From Owenia fusiformis (lineage: Eukaryota; Annelida; Polychaeta; Sabellida; Oweniidae): a stretch of 64,000 bases of DNA. A program made the translations under genes and the position numbers. The notes below the pieces were generated by a model that saw only the letters and a list, made by a program, of their open reading frames with translations, did not search any database and was not told the origin of the DNA. This document shows positions 12,301-23,800 of this stretch, one piece after another; within the stretch, counting starts at the first letter, position 1; each line of letters starts with the position of its first letter. The stretch is from assembly GCA_903813345.2 (NCBI GenBank), contig CAIIXF020000002.1:29692926-29756925 (forward strand), given 5' to 3'.

Positions 12301-13818
12301 AATTACTTCTACCCACAGGGGTTGGAAACGTGGGTACTTTCGTTTGAAAAACAAATAGTGTAAATTACATCTACCCACAGGGGTTGGAAACGTGAGTATT
12401 TTCGTTTGAAAAACAATTAGTGTAAATTACTTCTACCCACAGGGGTTGGAAACGTTGGTACTTTCGTTTTAAAAACAAGTAGTGTAAATTACATCTACCC
12501 ATGGGGGTTGGAAACGTGAATATTTTCGTTTGAAAAATAAGTAGTGTAAATTACTTCTACCCACAGGGGTTGGAAACGTGGGTACTTTCGTTTGAAAAAC
12601 AAATAGTGTAAATTACATCTACCCACAGGGGTTGGAAACGTGAGTTTGAAAATATATGGAGAACTGAATTCAACAATGTTTTTCTCTTTAACCAATCATT
12701 GAAAACATTCTGTAAAAAAACAGGCATTTTATGTAATGTTGACTGATTGACAACAAATTAATGCGAAAATTATTTAGAAATATTTTATATAATTGTTTTT
12801 GTTAACATTTTTTGTTTTTTTTAGTGGAATTGTTTTTGCTCCTTTCTTATACAACATGTTTTTAGACCTCTCAATATTATAGTTAAGCAAAGGAATTTTT
12901 GGTTGATTTTAAAAATAGTATTCAAAATATTAAAATAAAATCCCCCCAAAATAGATAAAAATCAAGATAAACCTTTTATTTCATTAACAAGATACTTTTT
13001 TAAAATCAACCCAAATTTCCTTTGCACAATTATAATATTGAGAGACCTAAACATGTTGTGTTTATGTCGTTTTGTTCCAATGAGGTTCGGAAAGATGTTT
13101 CATTTCACTCTGGAAACATGATACCAAGAACAAAACAAGAGTTTGATGTGTTTTCAAAAACAATATAGATGAAAGTATTTATATTTCTTTCAAATCATAT
13201 TGTTACCATTCAAAAGATGACCATTAAATTGACGATGTGTTAAATTTTTAGATTTTTTTATTACTGGTTTAAGAGAAACGTGTGTTCAAAAAGTTCTCCA
13301 TATCGATACAACGCCTTTGTTTATAAAAAACATATTGTAAAAGTCAGATTTTCATGCAAAATTCTTAAGATCCCTTTATGCAGTTTTGCTGTTTACGACC
13401 GTGTGACTTGTAATGCTCTCCTTTAAACGGAGAAAATAAAGATATATTTACTCACCATTCGTACTGACGTTGCGACAATGATGATGAGCCGATCAACGGA
13501 GATCATCGCAAGAATAAGCACCCCGGAGAAGCCAACAAAGAATGAGATATACGCTGCCCAGTCGCAGCCTGCCTGCCCAAATAGCCATTTATGTGAAAAA
13601 CTCGAGGCTGCAGGAAACGGGATTGATAAGACACACATGCTTAAATCAATGATTGTTAAGGCTAAAATGAAAATGTATGATGGCAAAAGGCTAGTCCGAT
13701 TGAACCAAAATGTAACTAAGACAAGTGTGTTTCCGATTATCCCAATGGTGCCTATCACGGTTAGGTATACTCCAACAGCCGTATGTGCACCAGGGGGTAA
13801 GTACCGCCCTGTTTCCAT
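6288..13818 (-). CDS. Opsin (group-4/tetraopsin type, neuropsin- or peropsin-like)
   Basis: Complete G-protein-coupled photoreceptor in four exons: 13818-13456, 8971-8732, 8071-7945, 6631-6288, encoding 357 residues. Junction phases are 0, 0 and 1. Exon 3 (42 codons) is short and was found by its TTGTAG acceptor and in-phase donor. Hallmarks: N30 in TM1, D58 in TM2, C85 paired with C161, E155 at the bovine E181 counterion position, WSP in TM6, Schiff-base lysine K281 in AKSGVIWNPFIY, NPFIY (287-291), and NKNFR at the start of helix 8. The E/DRY motif reads DRL (109-111) and the bovine E113 position is alanine (A88). The LWAAIGDPDSIP loop and the TM3 region resemble Opn5 and peropsin. An in-frame TAG TAA lies just before the ATG, fixing the start. 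Gene structure is secure; the subgroup is not. Confidence 0.93.
6900..7510. repeat. Tandem repeat, units about 55-65 bp, in opsin intron 3
   Basis: Irregular head-to-tail copies built from GTTGAACAGAATGTCA, AAGAACCACAATTCAATATG and GTGAAATTCAACACAA. A longer block is itself duplicated (about 6950-7160 and 7160-7380). The same words form the arms of the hairpin at 27003-27175, which suggests that the array arose from a member of that element family. Confidence 0.8.
7600..7885. repeat. Mixed-orientation short repeat around ACGGCGT
   Basis: About twelve copies of a 25-29-base word (ACGGCGTAAAAAATCATTTT-like). Most are in one orientation; some are inverted (GACGCCGTTCAAAAT, GACGCCGTAAAA). The block ends 60 bases from opsin exon 3. 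GC-rich cores alternate with A/T runs. Confidence 0.8.
8331..8560. mobile_element. Foldback element arm, in opsin intron 2
   Basis: This segment (TTCGGTAACAAAATGT, TTGTAGGCAGAATTCCC, AACAGAATCGTCGATTTAAT, CCTCACTTAAGTTACA) matches the left arm of the complete palindromic element at 62408-62862. Only one arm is recognisable here, so it is a truncated copy. Confidence 0.75.
8975..11369. other. Opsin intron 1, distal part
   Basis: No exon is supported. It contains a terminus of the CAGGGTGGGC family at about 9476-9491 and a run of 13-14 C at about 9638-9651. The rest is AT-rich, apparently unique sequence with small open frames lacking coding character. Confidence 0.5.
11370..12650. repeat. 62-bp minisatellite, about 20 copies
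   Basis: Strict 62-base spacing of CTACCCACAGGGGTTGGAAA followed by CGTGAGTACTTTCGTTTG and AAAAACAAGTAGTGTAAATT. Adjacent units often alternate between two variants (GTGGGTAC with AATAACAT, GTGAGTAT with AATTACAT), giving a partial 124-base higher-order period in the left half. The array lies inside opsin intron 1. Its 61-residue open frames are products of the repeat and not genes. Confidence 0.95.
12850..13060. mobile_element. Palindromic MITE in opsin intron 1
   Basis: Inverted arms of about 60 bases: left ACAACATGTTTTTAGACCTC then TCAATATTATAGTTAAGCAA; right is the reverse complement with a few mismatches (GAGAGACCTAAACATGTTGT). AT-rich centre, no coding content. Confidence 0.75.
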
Positions 13819-14389
13819 CGCTTGTATGAGATATTACTAAAGCATCATACATGTAGTTTCATACTCGAAGTCTTCTTCGTCAATATCTTGTATAATCCTT
13901 CCATGTTGTTGATATATTATATTGTCAATTGCATAACTAACAACCGGAGACAACCGAGATGAAAATACAGAGCTACTTCCTACGCGGTTCTTATACCTGC
14001 AAAACAACAGAACAACCCAAACGTCACGGAATGCTACTTGTAATATTTTATGAATCAAAATGATATTAATAATCGAATGAGTGTTTCAATAATATGCGTA
14101 TTTCTAATTATCACCCGTAACTCTATCTTTCTATCTAAAGTAATCTACTTGAATAACATCTAGATTGTAGGCAGGTAGGTGAATACACGTTTTAATAGAA
14201 CTTGTATGTCAATGACGTACGGTATGATATAACAGAGACATAATATGTCTCTGGATATGACCATCAGGAACAGATATTTTCCTTATACCTTTTCACTTAT
14301 TCGAGCAAAGTAAATACTATGTAGAGGATAACTAAGCCCTAAAGAACCATAATTATATCCAGGTTCATGCACATGCCCTTTTAGAATAT
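13819..14389. other. Opsin upstream region
   Basis: This would hold the opsin promoter and any 5' UTR exon. Open frames here (for example 14058-13837) have no opsin or other recognisable character. I cannot place a TATA box or initiator. Confidence 0.4.
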
Positions 14390-15400
14390 GTCAATAAAAG
14401 TAACATGTATATATCGACGTACGTTTGTTACGTCGACGCAAAACAAGCTTTTGATAACGTCAATCGGAATTGTATGTGGGTGAAACTTAACCGATTCGGT
14501 GTAAAAGGGCGCATATTTAAGGCAATCCAATCGCACGGACGTACACAGTACTCGGTTCGAATCAATGGAACGTTAACAAATTGGGCTGAAGCAGGGGTGC
14601 CTAGCATCTCCGAGTTTCTTCGCCATATTCATTGATGACCTAGCTACAGAAACAAAAACACTAAATTGTGGAGTTGACATTGGAAACGAAAAGTTAAGTT
14701 TATTACTATATGTAGATGGCATCGCTTTGATTGCGCCAAGTCCTGAAAAACTGGAAACTATGCTTTACTCTCTCAATGATTTTTTGCAACAGATGGCGAT
14801 TATTAATTAAGACTGAAAAAACATAAATATATATTAATAGTGCACTACAGACACACTTCACAGGAAAGAACCAACGTATCATTCAATTGTATAACCGGTG
14901 ACATAAAAGTCGAGGGGCAATACAAGTATTTATGACTTGTTTTCAATGGGCACCTTAATTTGAAAACATTGTACAACTACTGCCCACCTCTTTGAATCCC
15001 TAGTAACCCCAATATTAACGTATGGTAGTGAAATTTAGGGACTTCATCAATTTGCAGAAATAAACAACGTTCAAAATAGGGCTCGTAAATACTTTCTTGG
15101 CATAGGTTCAAAAACACCAAACTCAGCAATCAAAGGAGAATTGGCTTGGACTCCAATGCATATACAACAAAAGAAAAACATCATCTGGTTTAGACTAAAA
15201 AACTGTAAAGAAGGTAGAATAAAAAAACATATACAGCAGTACAACAACATGTACAACTGGTCTATTCAGCTGAACAAGAAAACATGGGAGTTTCATAAAT
15301 TATTAAACTCAATTGAATTCGAAAATGAAATGCACTTTCTGTTAAAATGTAATTTGTATAAGACATTCGAGATACACTTGTAAGTACGATCACACACTTG
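14390..15400 (+). mobile_element. Degenerate LINE fragment (reverse transcriptase and 3' part)
   Basis: Reading across frames gives reverse-transcriptase blocks in order: YVDAKQAFDNVNR, FGVKGRIFKAIQS, VRINGTLTNW, then an FIDDLATE-like block, then LLLYVDGIALIAPS where an active enzyme has YADD, then NRARKYFLGI-like and EMHFLLKCNLY near 15330. This order is typical of non-LTR retrotransposons and their C-terminal extension. It is 5'-truncated and has several frame changes and stops, so it is an old dead copy. I cannot assign a clade safely. Confidence 0.8.
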
Positions 15401-15441
15401 CACAGTATTTCAAATGTTTAAAAGATAAACTATTTTACCAC

Positions 15442-15587
15442 TAATGCCTGGGTCACATTTGCTCCGATCCATCGGCCGGCGCCCGGCCGATTGAGTGTTT
15501 TGCTCAATATTGTATTCAATTTTAAACAAAATACTCAATCGACCGAGCGCCGTAGTGGAAATCGGAACAAATGTGACCAAGGCATTA
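15442..15587. mobile_element. GC-rich hairpin MITE, copy 2
   Basis: Well-preserved copy of the element at 37-174. Termini are TAATGCCTGGGTCACATTTG and its reverse complement (CAAATGTGACCAAGGCATTA). Inner arms are CGGCCGGCGCCCGGCCGATT and its mirror, and the AT-rich loop is about 25 bases. It starts about 40 bases past the LINE fragment. Confidence 0.85.
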
Positions 15588-16117
15588 CTACTATATAGAA
15601 ATGAACAGATGACCCCCCCCCCCATTAGTAATTGCGTGTGCTTGTATACTATTTAATAGAATCATTTCACCCAGGAGGTGCTAATATAGCAATAACTTCA
15701 TTTAAAAGGGCATTAATAGTAGTGAAATCTACCATAAGGATAACAAAACTCGGATAATGACCACTCCGAGTGACCACTATGGCCCATTTTGATTCACCAG
15801 AGTCTCTATCTAAAGCTTGTGGTATCAGGGGAATAGCAGAGACTATGGATTCCAAAATGACTAAGGCCCACCACTTTAAAATTGCTTAAGGTACGTTCAC
15901 ACCAACGGCGAATGCCACGCTTTAAATCGGCGAGCAAAGCGCCGTCATTTTTGTCATTTTTCTTCATACCAACGGCGCTTTGATGGCGCTTTAAAGCGGC
16001 TTGTAAAGCGGCACCAAAGCGTAACAAAGTTTGATTAAAGCGTCGGGGTCGTAATAGGTCGTAGAAAAGCTCAGAGTAAAACGGGATATTCGGCAAGAGC
16101 GCCAAAAAATTTTAAAC
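15588..16117. other. Stretch with AAAGCG-rich words next to a TIR element
   Basis: 15612-15623 is a poly-C run. 15895-16105 is dense in AAGCGTAACAAAG- and GGCGCTTT-like words, the same vocabulary as the TIR element to the right, so it may be the end of a related copy. The minus-strand open frames 15667-15855 and 15806-16105 resemble no family I know and are probably not genes. Confidence 0.45.
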
Positions 16118-16472
16118 TCTTTAAAAATTTTGGGCGCTCTGTTACGAATCGATTAAGCGCCGAGAGCGTATCAAAGCTTAACAAACCGTAACAAAGCTCA
16201 GAAAAACTTGATCCAAAGCGTAGGAAAGCTTAACATAGCTCTAAAAGGTTCCTCACGCTTTGATCCCGCTTTGATCAGGCTTTGTTACGCTTGAAATCAC
16301 GCTTTGAAAAGCTTTGATAAGCATTATTACGCTTTGATGCGATTATGACGCTTTAAATCAGGCTCTGATACGATTGCAAAACTCTGTTGTGCATTGTTAC
16401 GCTCTGTTAAGCTCTGTCACGCATTGGAAAATGTCGAGATCGCCGATTCCATGCCGCTTTTGATCCAATGAC

Positions 16473-16480
16473 TATATAAA
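16473..16480 (+). promoter_or_regulatory. TATA box (TATATAAA) inside the TIR element
   Basis: TATATAAA, 48 bases before the ATG of the small ORF at 16528. The spacing fits a start of transcription near 16505. Confidence 0.5.
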
Positions 16481-16527
16481 GATGCAGTAGATCCATAAAA
16501 CCATTGCATCTTTGACTCGAGAACACG

Positions 16528-16641
16528 ATGGCAGAACAACGAGATCCAGAAATTCCAGATGGACCAGAGCATGACCTATCTGAAGAAGACATGACGTTTG
16601 TCGCACGGCGTGATATAGCGTGTGAAAACTTTCAAGCGTAA
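16528..16641 (+). CDS. 37-residue ORF in the centre of the TIR element
   Basis: ATG at 16528, stop TAA at 16639. The acidic product begins MAEQRDPEIPDGPEHDLSEE and ends in a segment containing TFVARRDIACENF. It follows a TATA box at a sensible distance. The composition is protein-like and unlike the surrounding repeats, and the stop falls where the AAGCGTAACAAAGC repeat resumes. It may be the residual 5' end of a transposon gene or of a captured host exon. I do not recognise it. Confidence 0.4.
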   Translation: MAEQRDPEIPDGPEHDLSEEDMTFVARRDIACENFQA

Positions 16642-16989
16642 CAAAGCCTAGCAAAGCGTTTCAATCCTTGATTAAAGCGTCTCAATTCGTTGGAAAGCTT
16701 GAGAGTCCCTCAGGAAAGTGTAACAAAGAGTGTCAGATATTGATGAAAGCGTCTGACCTCGTGTCAGATCTTCATGCCAGATCGTAGCAAATCTTGAGAC
16801 ATCTTAACGAACCGTGTCAAGTGGTAACAGACCGTGAATAGACTGGGGTCCCCGCTTTGAACCAAGCTGTGTTAAGCTTTCCTACGCTTTGAGTCAAGCT
16901 TTGTTGAGCTTTGTTACGGTTTGTTAAGCTTTGATACGCTCTCGGCGCTTCAATCAATTCGTAACAGAGCGCTCAAAATTTTTAAACAG

Positions 16990-19971
16990 TTGGGATGAAA
17001 TACTTCGCTCGTTAAAAGAAAGCACGAGTATCAATCTCATTTGATTATAACAGATCATTGTGATTCAATTGACAGTAGTTATGGGATGTGAAATTACCAT
17101 TATCTTTATCCAGGTATGTTACTCAATCAGACAACTTTCGAGAACTCAGCCCCCTTTAGCTATGGAAATCCATGCAATGGAGAATTATTTCCCTTGGGTA
17201 TATTTCAAGTACGAGATTTTCCGAACAAAGTGGTACTTTTGGAGTTTAGAAAAAACATATGGCAAAGGGATGATATCGATGATACTTTTGACCTAGGCTT
17301 ATCCTTCTGAGATGGTCATCTTTTGTCCATTGTCCTCAATGTCTGTGGGACCTGCATTACGGAATGGATGGTCTTGAGGCGAGAGGTTTTTGTATCGAAA
17401 GACAATGGGATATAGTTTATTTGGCCACTTAACTGTGGCATTATTATCGCATTTTCTCACCTCAAAAACAATACGCAAAATAATATATTGACTATTGACT
17501 GTAATTAGATATCATTGACAGGTGAAACTTTTCCCCAACTGTTTTATAATCACAAAGAAATAAAGCTGAAGGGGAAGATCTAGAAAAGCCTAGAAATGGA
17601 GAAATGTCTGTATCACCAATTCTTATAATACTGTAGTATGCGTTGCTACATGTAAATGATACACTAAAAGGCCAAAACCGTAACTTACCCGGGGAATCAG
17701 TGTTTCAGAGTTGAAAATCCCATACCATGCCCCATCCGGTATCAGATCGCATGAAATTTTATCATCATTGAATGAAAATATATTATAGCAGCTCAACATC
17801 TGATAACAGGTTAGATGGCCATGATTTATTGATGATACAGAAATAATCTTAAAAAATCTTAATCAAAGTAAGAACTGCTAGAAAACACCAGCTCCACGTA
17901 GTAGCAAATCCCCAAAAATGGTTTTAAAAAATAGAATTTCTTTAAATAATGGTGGCCATTTTAAATTCAGCAGCCTTTTGAAAATATCTTCTTGAGCTTA
18001 TTTCTACGATTTCTAGTTCGTTCGTTGGGATAATAAGGAATTGGTTTCCTCTCTAATTGAAGATTATGGCTTTAAACAACGTATCACCAATGTCTCTGAA
18101 TGCTTTATTCTTTGGAGATCAGCTTTGCACGATACAAAATTACTTCTGAACGAAAATCAAATCATTTACATTATCTCAAGACACATTGAAATGACAACTT
18201 CGGCACATGCTCATCAGACCGAACAATCCACATCATATTTTCTCAGAATTGTAACCCCGAGTGATCATCATTGAACATTTCAATAAATCCATCAAGTGGT
18301 ATAGCTGGATATATGTGCAGACAAGAAAAATAGTAAGCCCGCCAACCCAAATACCCATCCCTGATAAAGATGAGAAATGAATTTAAGGCACGTTGATCAG
18401 GTGCTATATCATGAGTAATCTCTAGAGGCGTACAATGTGCCTTATATAACATCACCATCATATACACATGCCAGTCATACAGGATACCTCCAGTCTTGAG
18501 GTTATGAATTACTTATTTTTCATTTATTTATTTCATGATAATATAACAATGGAATGTACAAAGCATGTGCACTCGACACCCTTAGTAATTGGGCGTATCA
18601 ATGCTTATATCAAAAATTATTGCAGAGCAATCAAAAAACATATAATGTATAACAGCAAGATGAAAGCAAGATAGATTTGAATGATCCAGATGCTCCTTGT
18701 AGAAGGCTTACCGTGAAGCAATGATAGACACGCCTAATTTCATACCTAAATTCCAGAGTGCGTTTAAATGTTTCTTTTGCGTGAAACTATTCACTAATAA
18801 ACATTATTCCCAACAACCATGAAGGAAATTCGTCAAATAGTATTCGAGTTATCTTCCAAATGAACAGACGGACGGAGGGCTTCATTTTTCCCTACTGTAC
18901 GTCGTTGTTTGGATAATTAAAGAAACAAATATTTCAATTTATACAAAATATTTATTGCACATATAAACTGTTTCACCCTGTAGAATGAATAACAAATAAA
19001 TAAACTGTTTCACCCTGTAAAATGAATTACAAATTGTGGATGCGATTTAAATAGCATACTCAGGATGATATGCTATATATTGACTGCTGAATAGGTAAAC
19101 TGTTAGTAAGTAAGATAAGATCAATAATGTAGATAGCAACAAAAATTGATAAATTGTTTTATTCTAAAGAAAGCACAGTAACAAGAGAAGGGTACATGTA
19201 CATTTTTATACTGTTTTTAAATAATGGAAACTTTGCAAACTATCATACACTATCAATCCTCTTTTGTGCCGCACTGGTTTTTGATAAAGTGCCAAGTGTG
19301 GATTCTTAAAAAACAGTAGAAAAATAATTCACTCTTCTTTGTTACAACTGTTCGTTCTTAAAAATAAAACACATTTCATTCTATTGTATTGCTACCTAAG
19401 TGTGAGTTAATACGGATGATGTGTTCAATGTCTCTTCTTTAGTCATCAATGAGGATTGAGGTACAGCTGAGCAAAAGTCACAATGAAAAAATCCAGCCAG
19501 ATTTCAGCTTTTTTCTGGGTGCACTCATGGGCAATGTACATTTTTTTGAATTATTACATTCATGGCAACATATTTCATAATAGTTTAAATTAGTACATTT
19601 CATAATACTTTGTGATAAAACATTTTATAATATTTTGAATAAGGGCATTTTAAAATATTTTGAATTAGTACATTTCAAAATATTTTTATAAAGTACATTT
19701 CATAACATTGCAATAAGTACATTTCATTTAAGTACATTTCACAATACTTTGAATCAGTCTAATCAGGTTGTCAGGTCACAGGCTGCAAGTCCACTGGGGT
19801 AAAGCATCTACCCTGTGGAAATCATTTGATATTTGATGTTATCAAGTCTAATATCAATATAACCATCTTTGTTGTTTCCAATGTACAACATCATGCAATT
19901 TGTAACAAATACATCCATGAACCCAAACATGTTATTTTCACATTAGTAGGGGATACACTGACCAGGTATTG
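16990..19971. other. Intergenic stretch between TIR element and INTU
   Basis: No exon is supported. Two 37-base direct copies containing AAACTGTTTCACCCTGTA lie at about 18966-19026. TTTATT on the plus strand near 19158 and 18949 (AATAAA on the minus) are candidate poly(A) signals for INTU. The stretch near 17890-17990 shares words with the window start (GTAGCAAATCCC, TCAGCAGCC), so it is probably a dispersed repeat. Confidence 0.45.
19540..19760. repeat. Degenerate tandem repeat of TAGTACATTTCATAATATTT
   Basis: About eight imperfect units of 24-30 bases, each with GTACATTTCA followed by TAATATTTTGAAT. It lies downstream of the INTU stop, possibly in the 3' UTR. Confidence 0.7.
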
Positions 19972-20832
19972 TTATGAGCAAGTCCCAAATCCTAGTTTAA
20001 AGGCAAGTTCTACAATGTTCTGAGCAGCTCCATCTTGGTGGCAAACATACACTTCTCGTACTTGAGGCTCAAGGAATAGACGTCTGGAAGTGGTAATATA
20101 CATCTATATAGTATATAGTATATGTAGTATATATCTGGTCGAATGGTTACATACATTATTACATGGGCACAACACCAGAATACAACTTTTTATAACTTAA
20201 CTTTTGATTTCAAAGAGAAAGCTCTTATAATATAGCAAGATATAATATAGCTCTTATAATATAGCAAGATATCTGATTATACATTACCCTATAATCCAGT
20301 ATTGTAGCACAGGTGGTTGTTTCTTATTAGCCGGCCAGTTGTCAGGTGTACACTCAAATAATACACCTTGCTCTGTCACCCCACCAAGACACTCATCATG
20401 TGAACCACCATTCTGAAAGTATTACAGAGTGCAATAACAGATCACAATAACATGATAAAGAGATTAGTTTAGTACAATGGTTGTTCAAAAGCTTGGACTA
20501 CTAAAATATGAAGGCCTTGTTTGTGGGGCTTCGAATCATATTTTTCTAAATTCTTTTTATTCAAAATGGAACAATTTTTAGGATTTGTTTTGCAAAAGTA
20601 GTTCGTCCCAGTTTCATTCTGCCGGAAGTTATCTTCTTATTCAAAAGAAATACATACATGTGCATTAATGGAATGTTGAAACAGATTGTGTATGCGGGTT
20701 GCATTCACATAAAAGTTACGAAGCAGTTGTTTGTGGTTTGGACCTCTCTCTGTCTGTCCAGGGCAAATATAAACACCATCACACCAGTCTAGACATAGGT
20801 AGTGGAACAGGTTACAGTCCCCAACTGTCAAC
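19972..20832 (-). CDS. INTU: INTU exons 16-18: C-terminal longin-like region
   Basis: These exons encode residues 788-925. Exon 16 gives [18 protein letters not shown] and an [17 protein letters not shown] helix. It ends at a GTATGT donor (20657), although the frame stays open for six more codons to a TAA; the conserved continuation in exons 17 and 18 shows that splicing is the normal reading. Exon 17 carries [11 protein letters not shown] and QYWIIG; exon 18 carries [20 protein letters not shown] and the stop at 19972-19974. This matches the last domain of vertebrate INTU. Confidence 0.93.
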
Positions 20833-23800
20833 CTAAATCAAAAAATTAATATTAATAAACATGTACCATGTATTATTGTGCTCCAGGCCTAAATAGAGGC
20901 TTGATATCACACAGAGGCCTATTTCGCTGAGGGACACCACTGGCTATTGGAATTAATTTTGGTTGGTCAGATCTGACCAGTAAACCAGTAATTATGATGT
21001 TGCTTGTTCATGCAGTGTAATCATTAATCATTAGCACTACTTTCCCAGTGGTCATGGATCAGTAGATTTGAACTTACTTGGCATTTTGTGAGTTGTCTGC
21101 AAAATCTAAACTCTGCTTTAAGCCTGACACATCATATGGCGCCATCTTTCTTTGTTTTTTCTGACTCTGAAAAGATTAGGAAATATTGTTGTAATTATGT
21201 ATACTGTCATGGGTGTAGCACCCAGTATACTACGGTTGCAAACTCGCTCCAAATACAACCTTATTTCAAAATTTCCCCCCAAGACACCCCTGAATGCTCG
21301 TTTTTTACTTTTCTCAACTTTAGTTCCCGCGGTGGTGTACTACTTAGAAAAATACCGCTACCCATGACTGAAACTTGAAACATATAACCACTTAGCTATT
21401 ACAAACAATTGTTTCCTTATATGACTCTCTCATTTTTGTTTATTTGGTCTCTAATTTGTCTCTATAGTCCAATCTGGTCTCTATATGTCCTATACATTTA
21501 TAAAAATTAGATACTGTCATGTTGTATTTTTCAATCGAGTCAGCTCTTACCTTAAACAAGCCTGAACTGCCACCACTGCCTCCAGAGTCATCAGAAGTTT
21601 GTGATGGTTTCCTGTGACTGGTGGGGGTGGACATATTACTCCCTGTAGACTGGGTCTCTGGATCTGAGTGGTCCTCGAACACCATACTACGCACTGAATA
21701 CAAAAGATACATAACAGACCTATATTGCATTGGCATCATTGTATTATATATGAACGATCATCAATGACATTGTGCATTTGCTGCCCTTAAATGATCAAAT
21801 ATATGTATATTCTTGAACAAACTTGTGTCACTTCATTTAACTCATCAATCCTTTTCATTTTCTTGAGAATAGTTTTTATTGCAAAAAGTTACTTCTTAAA
21901 GACTTCATCATTTAATGCTTTACCTATGTTTTTATGTCTTTCAGGAAGGGGGCTTGGTTTCTTGAGCATTGGCATGGACTGAGATCCTGGCATACCTGTG
22001 AAATGATAAAGGATTTAAATGTATGTATTCTTTGTAGTTAAGTACACACATGATGTAGTACATATATGATGTAGTACAAATATGTAGTAGATGTAGCACG
22101 TTCATGGTGTAGTACATATATGATGTAGTACAAATATGTAGTAGATGTAGCACGTTCATGGTGTAGTACATATATGATGTAGTACAAATATGTAGTAGAT
22201 GTAGCACGTTCATGGTGTAGTACATATATGATGTAGTACAAATATGTAGTAGATGTAGCACGTTCATGGTGTAGTACATATATGATGTAGTAAAAATATG
22301 TAGTAGATGTAGCACGTTCATGGTGTAGTACATATATGATGTAGTACAAATATGTAGTAGATGTAGCACGTTCATGGTGTAGTACATATATGATGTAGTA
22401 CAAATATGTAGTAGATGTAGCACGTTCATGGTGTAGTACATATATGATGTAGTACAAATATGTAGTAGATGTAGCACGTTCATGGTGTAGTACATATATG
22501 ATGTAGTACAAATATGTAGTAGATGTAGCGCGTTCATGGTGTAGTACATATATGATGTAGTACAAATATGTAGTAGATGTAGCGCGTTCATGGTGTAGTA
22601 CATATATGATGTAGTACAAATATGTAGTAGATGTAGCGCGTTCATGGTGTAGTACATATATGATGTAGTACAAATATGTAGTAGATGTAGCACATTCATG
22701 GTGTAGTACATGTATGATGTAGTACAAATATGTAGTAGATGTAGCATGTTCATGGTGTAGAACACATATGATGTAGTACAATGTACAAACTACATATATC
22801 ATGTAGTACACAAATGATGTAGTACATATATGGTGTAGTATATATATGGTTCAGTAGGTATAGTACATAAATGGTAAAGTACATCTCATACAAGGCAACT
22901 TAAGGTGCTATGGAAGTTAACAGGAAATGACAAAACAATGAAAGAAAACTGAATTTAAATCGATCTATTTTCCTTTTAACTACAGCCATTATTGTATCAT
23001 TTAGAGCAATATATTAGCAACATTTTCTGAAAAAATTAAAAGATTCTGTTTATTGACCTTTCCTGAGCACCTACTTTAAGCTATTTTTCAGTCACATTTT
23101 CAGAGGGCTGAAAAGGTTATTTCATCATGTTATGGTCATTCTGACACTTTCCATTGTGTTGCCAGTCATGTAAATGATATGTGGAACTAGTTAAACTGAC
23201 TGGAGGTCCAAACAGAACTCTGTTATCTTGGTTCAAAAAATTTTCAAAATCAAGCATGGTTTTGACATTTTTTGTTTTGTCATTTCCTGTCAACTTCCAT
23301 AGCACCTTAAAATCAAGATAGAACTGTAAGGCTGACAATATTATCATTAGACTAGTATACATATCGAATCAAACAATGTCAGAATACAACCAGTAAAAAC
23401 AATGCTACACTCACCCCTAGGGGAATGGTGTATTTGTGTTTGGGGTGCTCTAGGGGTATGAGCCACCCTTGGGGAGCCTTTAGGGCGTGGAGATTCATGC
23501 TTGCTTGTCTTGCAAGGGAAGCTTTGGTCTGCAGATGTTGTGTGCGGTCCAGCAGGGTTGGAGATTCTGAAAATTACATAGTTAAGAATTCAGTCAAATC
23601 AATACTTCACACATACATTTTGATAGGCCAACTGATTTGTTATATTTATTAATGGTGTAATTTTTATTTCTATATGATATTACATGCATTGCCAATTTAA
23701 ACCAATCAAATAGCAGTATGCATTATCCACTGGTCTCGTGTTAAGCTTATTTTGAATTGTCTCACTCATCAATCATGGGTTTTTGTTATTAAATCCTTTA

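Larger units (their letters stand above)
16118..16987. mobile_element. TIR element with subterminal AAGCGTAACAAAGC repeats
   Basis: Near-perfect terminal inverted repeats of over 100 bases. Left 16118-16235 contains GGGCGCTCTGTTACGAAT and GCGCCGAGAGCGTATCAAAG. Right 16870-16987 contains CTTTGATACGCTCTCGGCGC and ATTCGTAACAGAGCGCTC. Subterminal copies of a short word run in opposite orientations on the two sides. The centre holds a TATA box and a short ORF, listed separately. It is a non-autonomous DNA transposon of unassigned superfamily. Confidence 0.85.

Noticed and set aside
11379-12695. Series of 61-66-codon minus-strand frames
   Set aside because: Products of the 62-bp satellite; each repeats the same translation.
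15667-16105. Two minus-strand frames next to the TIR element
   Set aside because: No motif, start context or splice pattern; the sequence is largely repeat vocabulary.
20641-20658. Stop shortly after INTU exon 16 taken as the end of the protein
   Set aside because: A GTATGT donor at 20657 and conserved exons 17-18 in phase show that the gene continues.
21941-22811. 274- and 257-codon minus-strand open frames
   Set aside because: Both are the 54-bp minisatellite read through; the period is a multiple of 3. Only 21995-21924 is coding, as INTU exon 13, in another frame.
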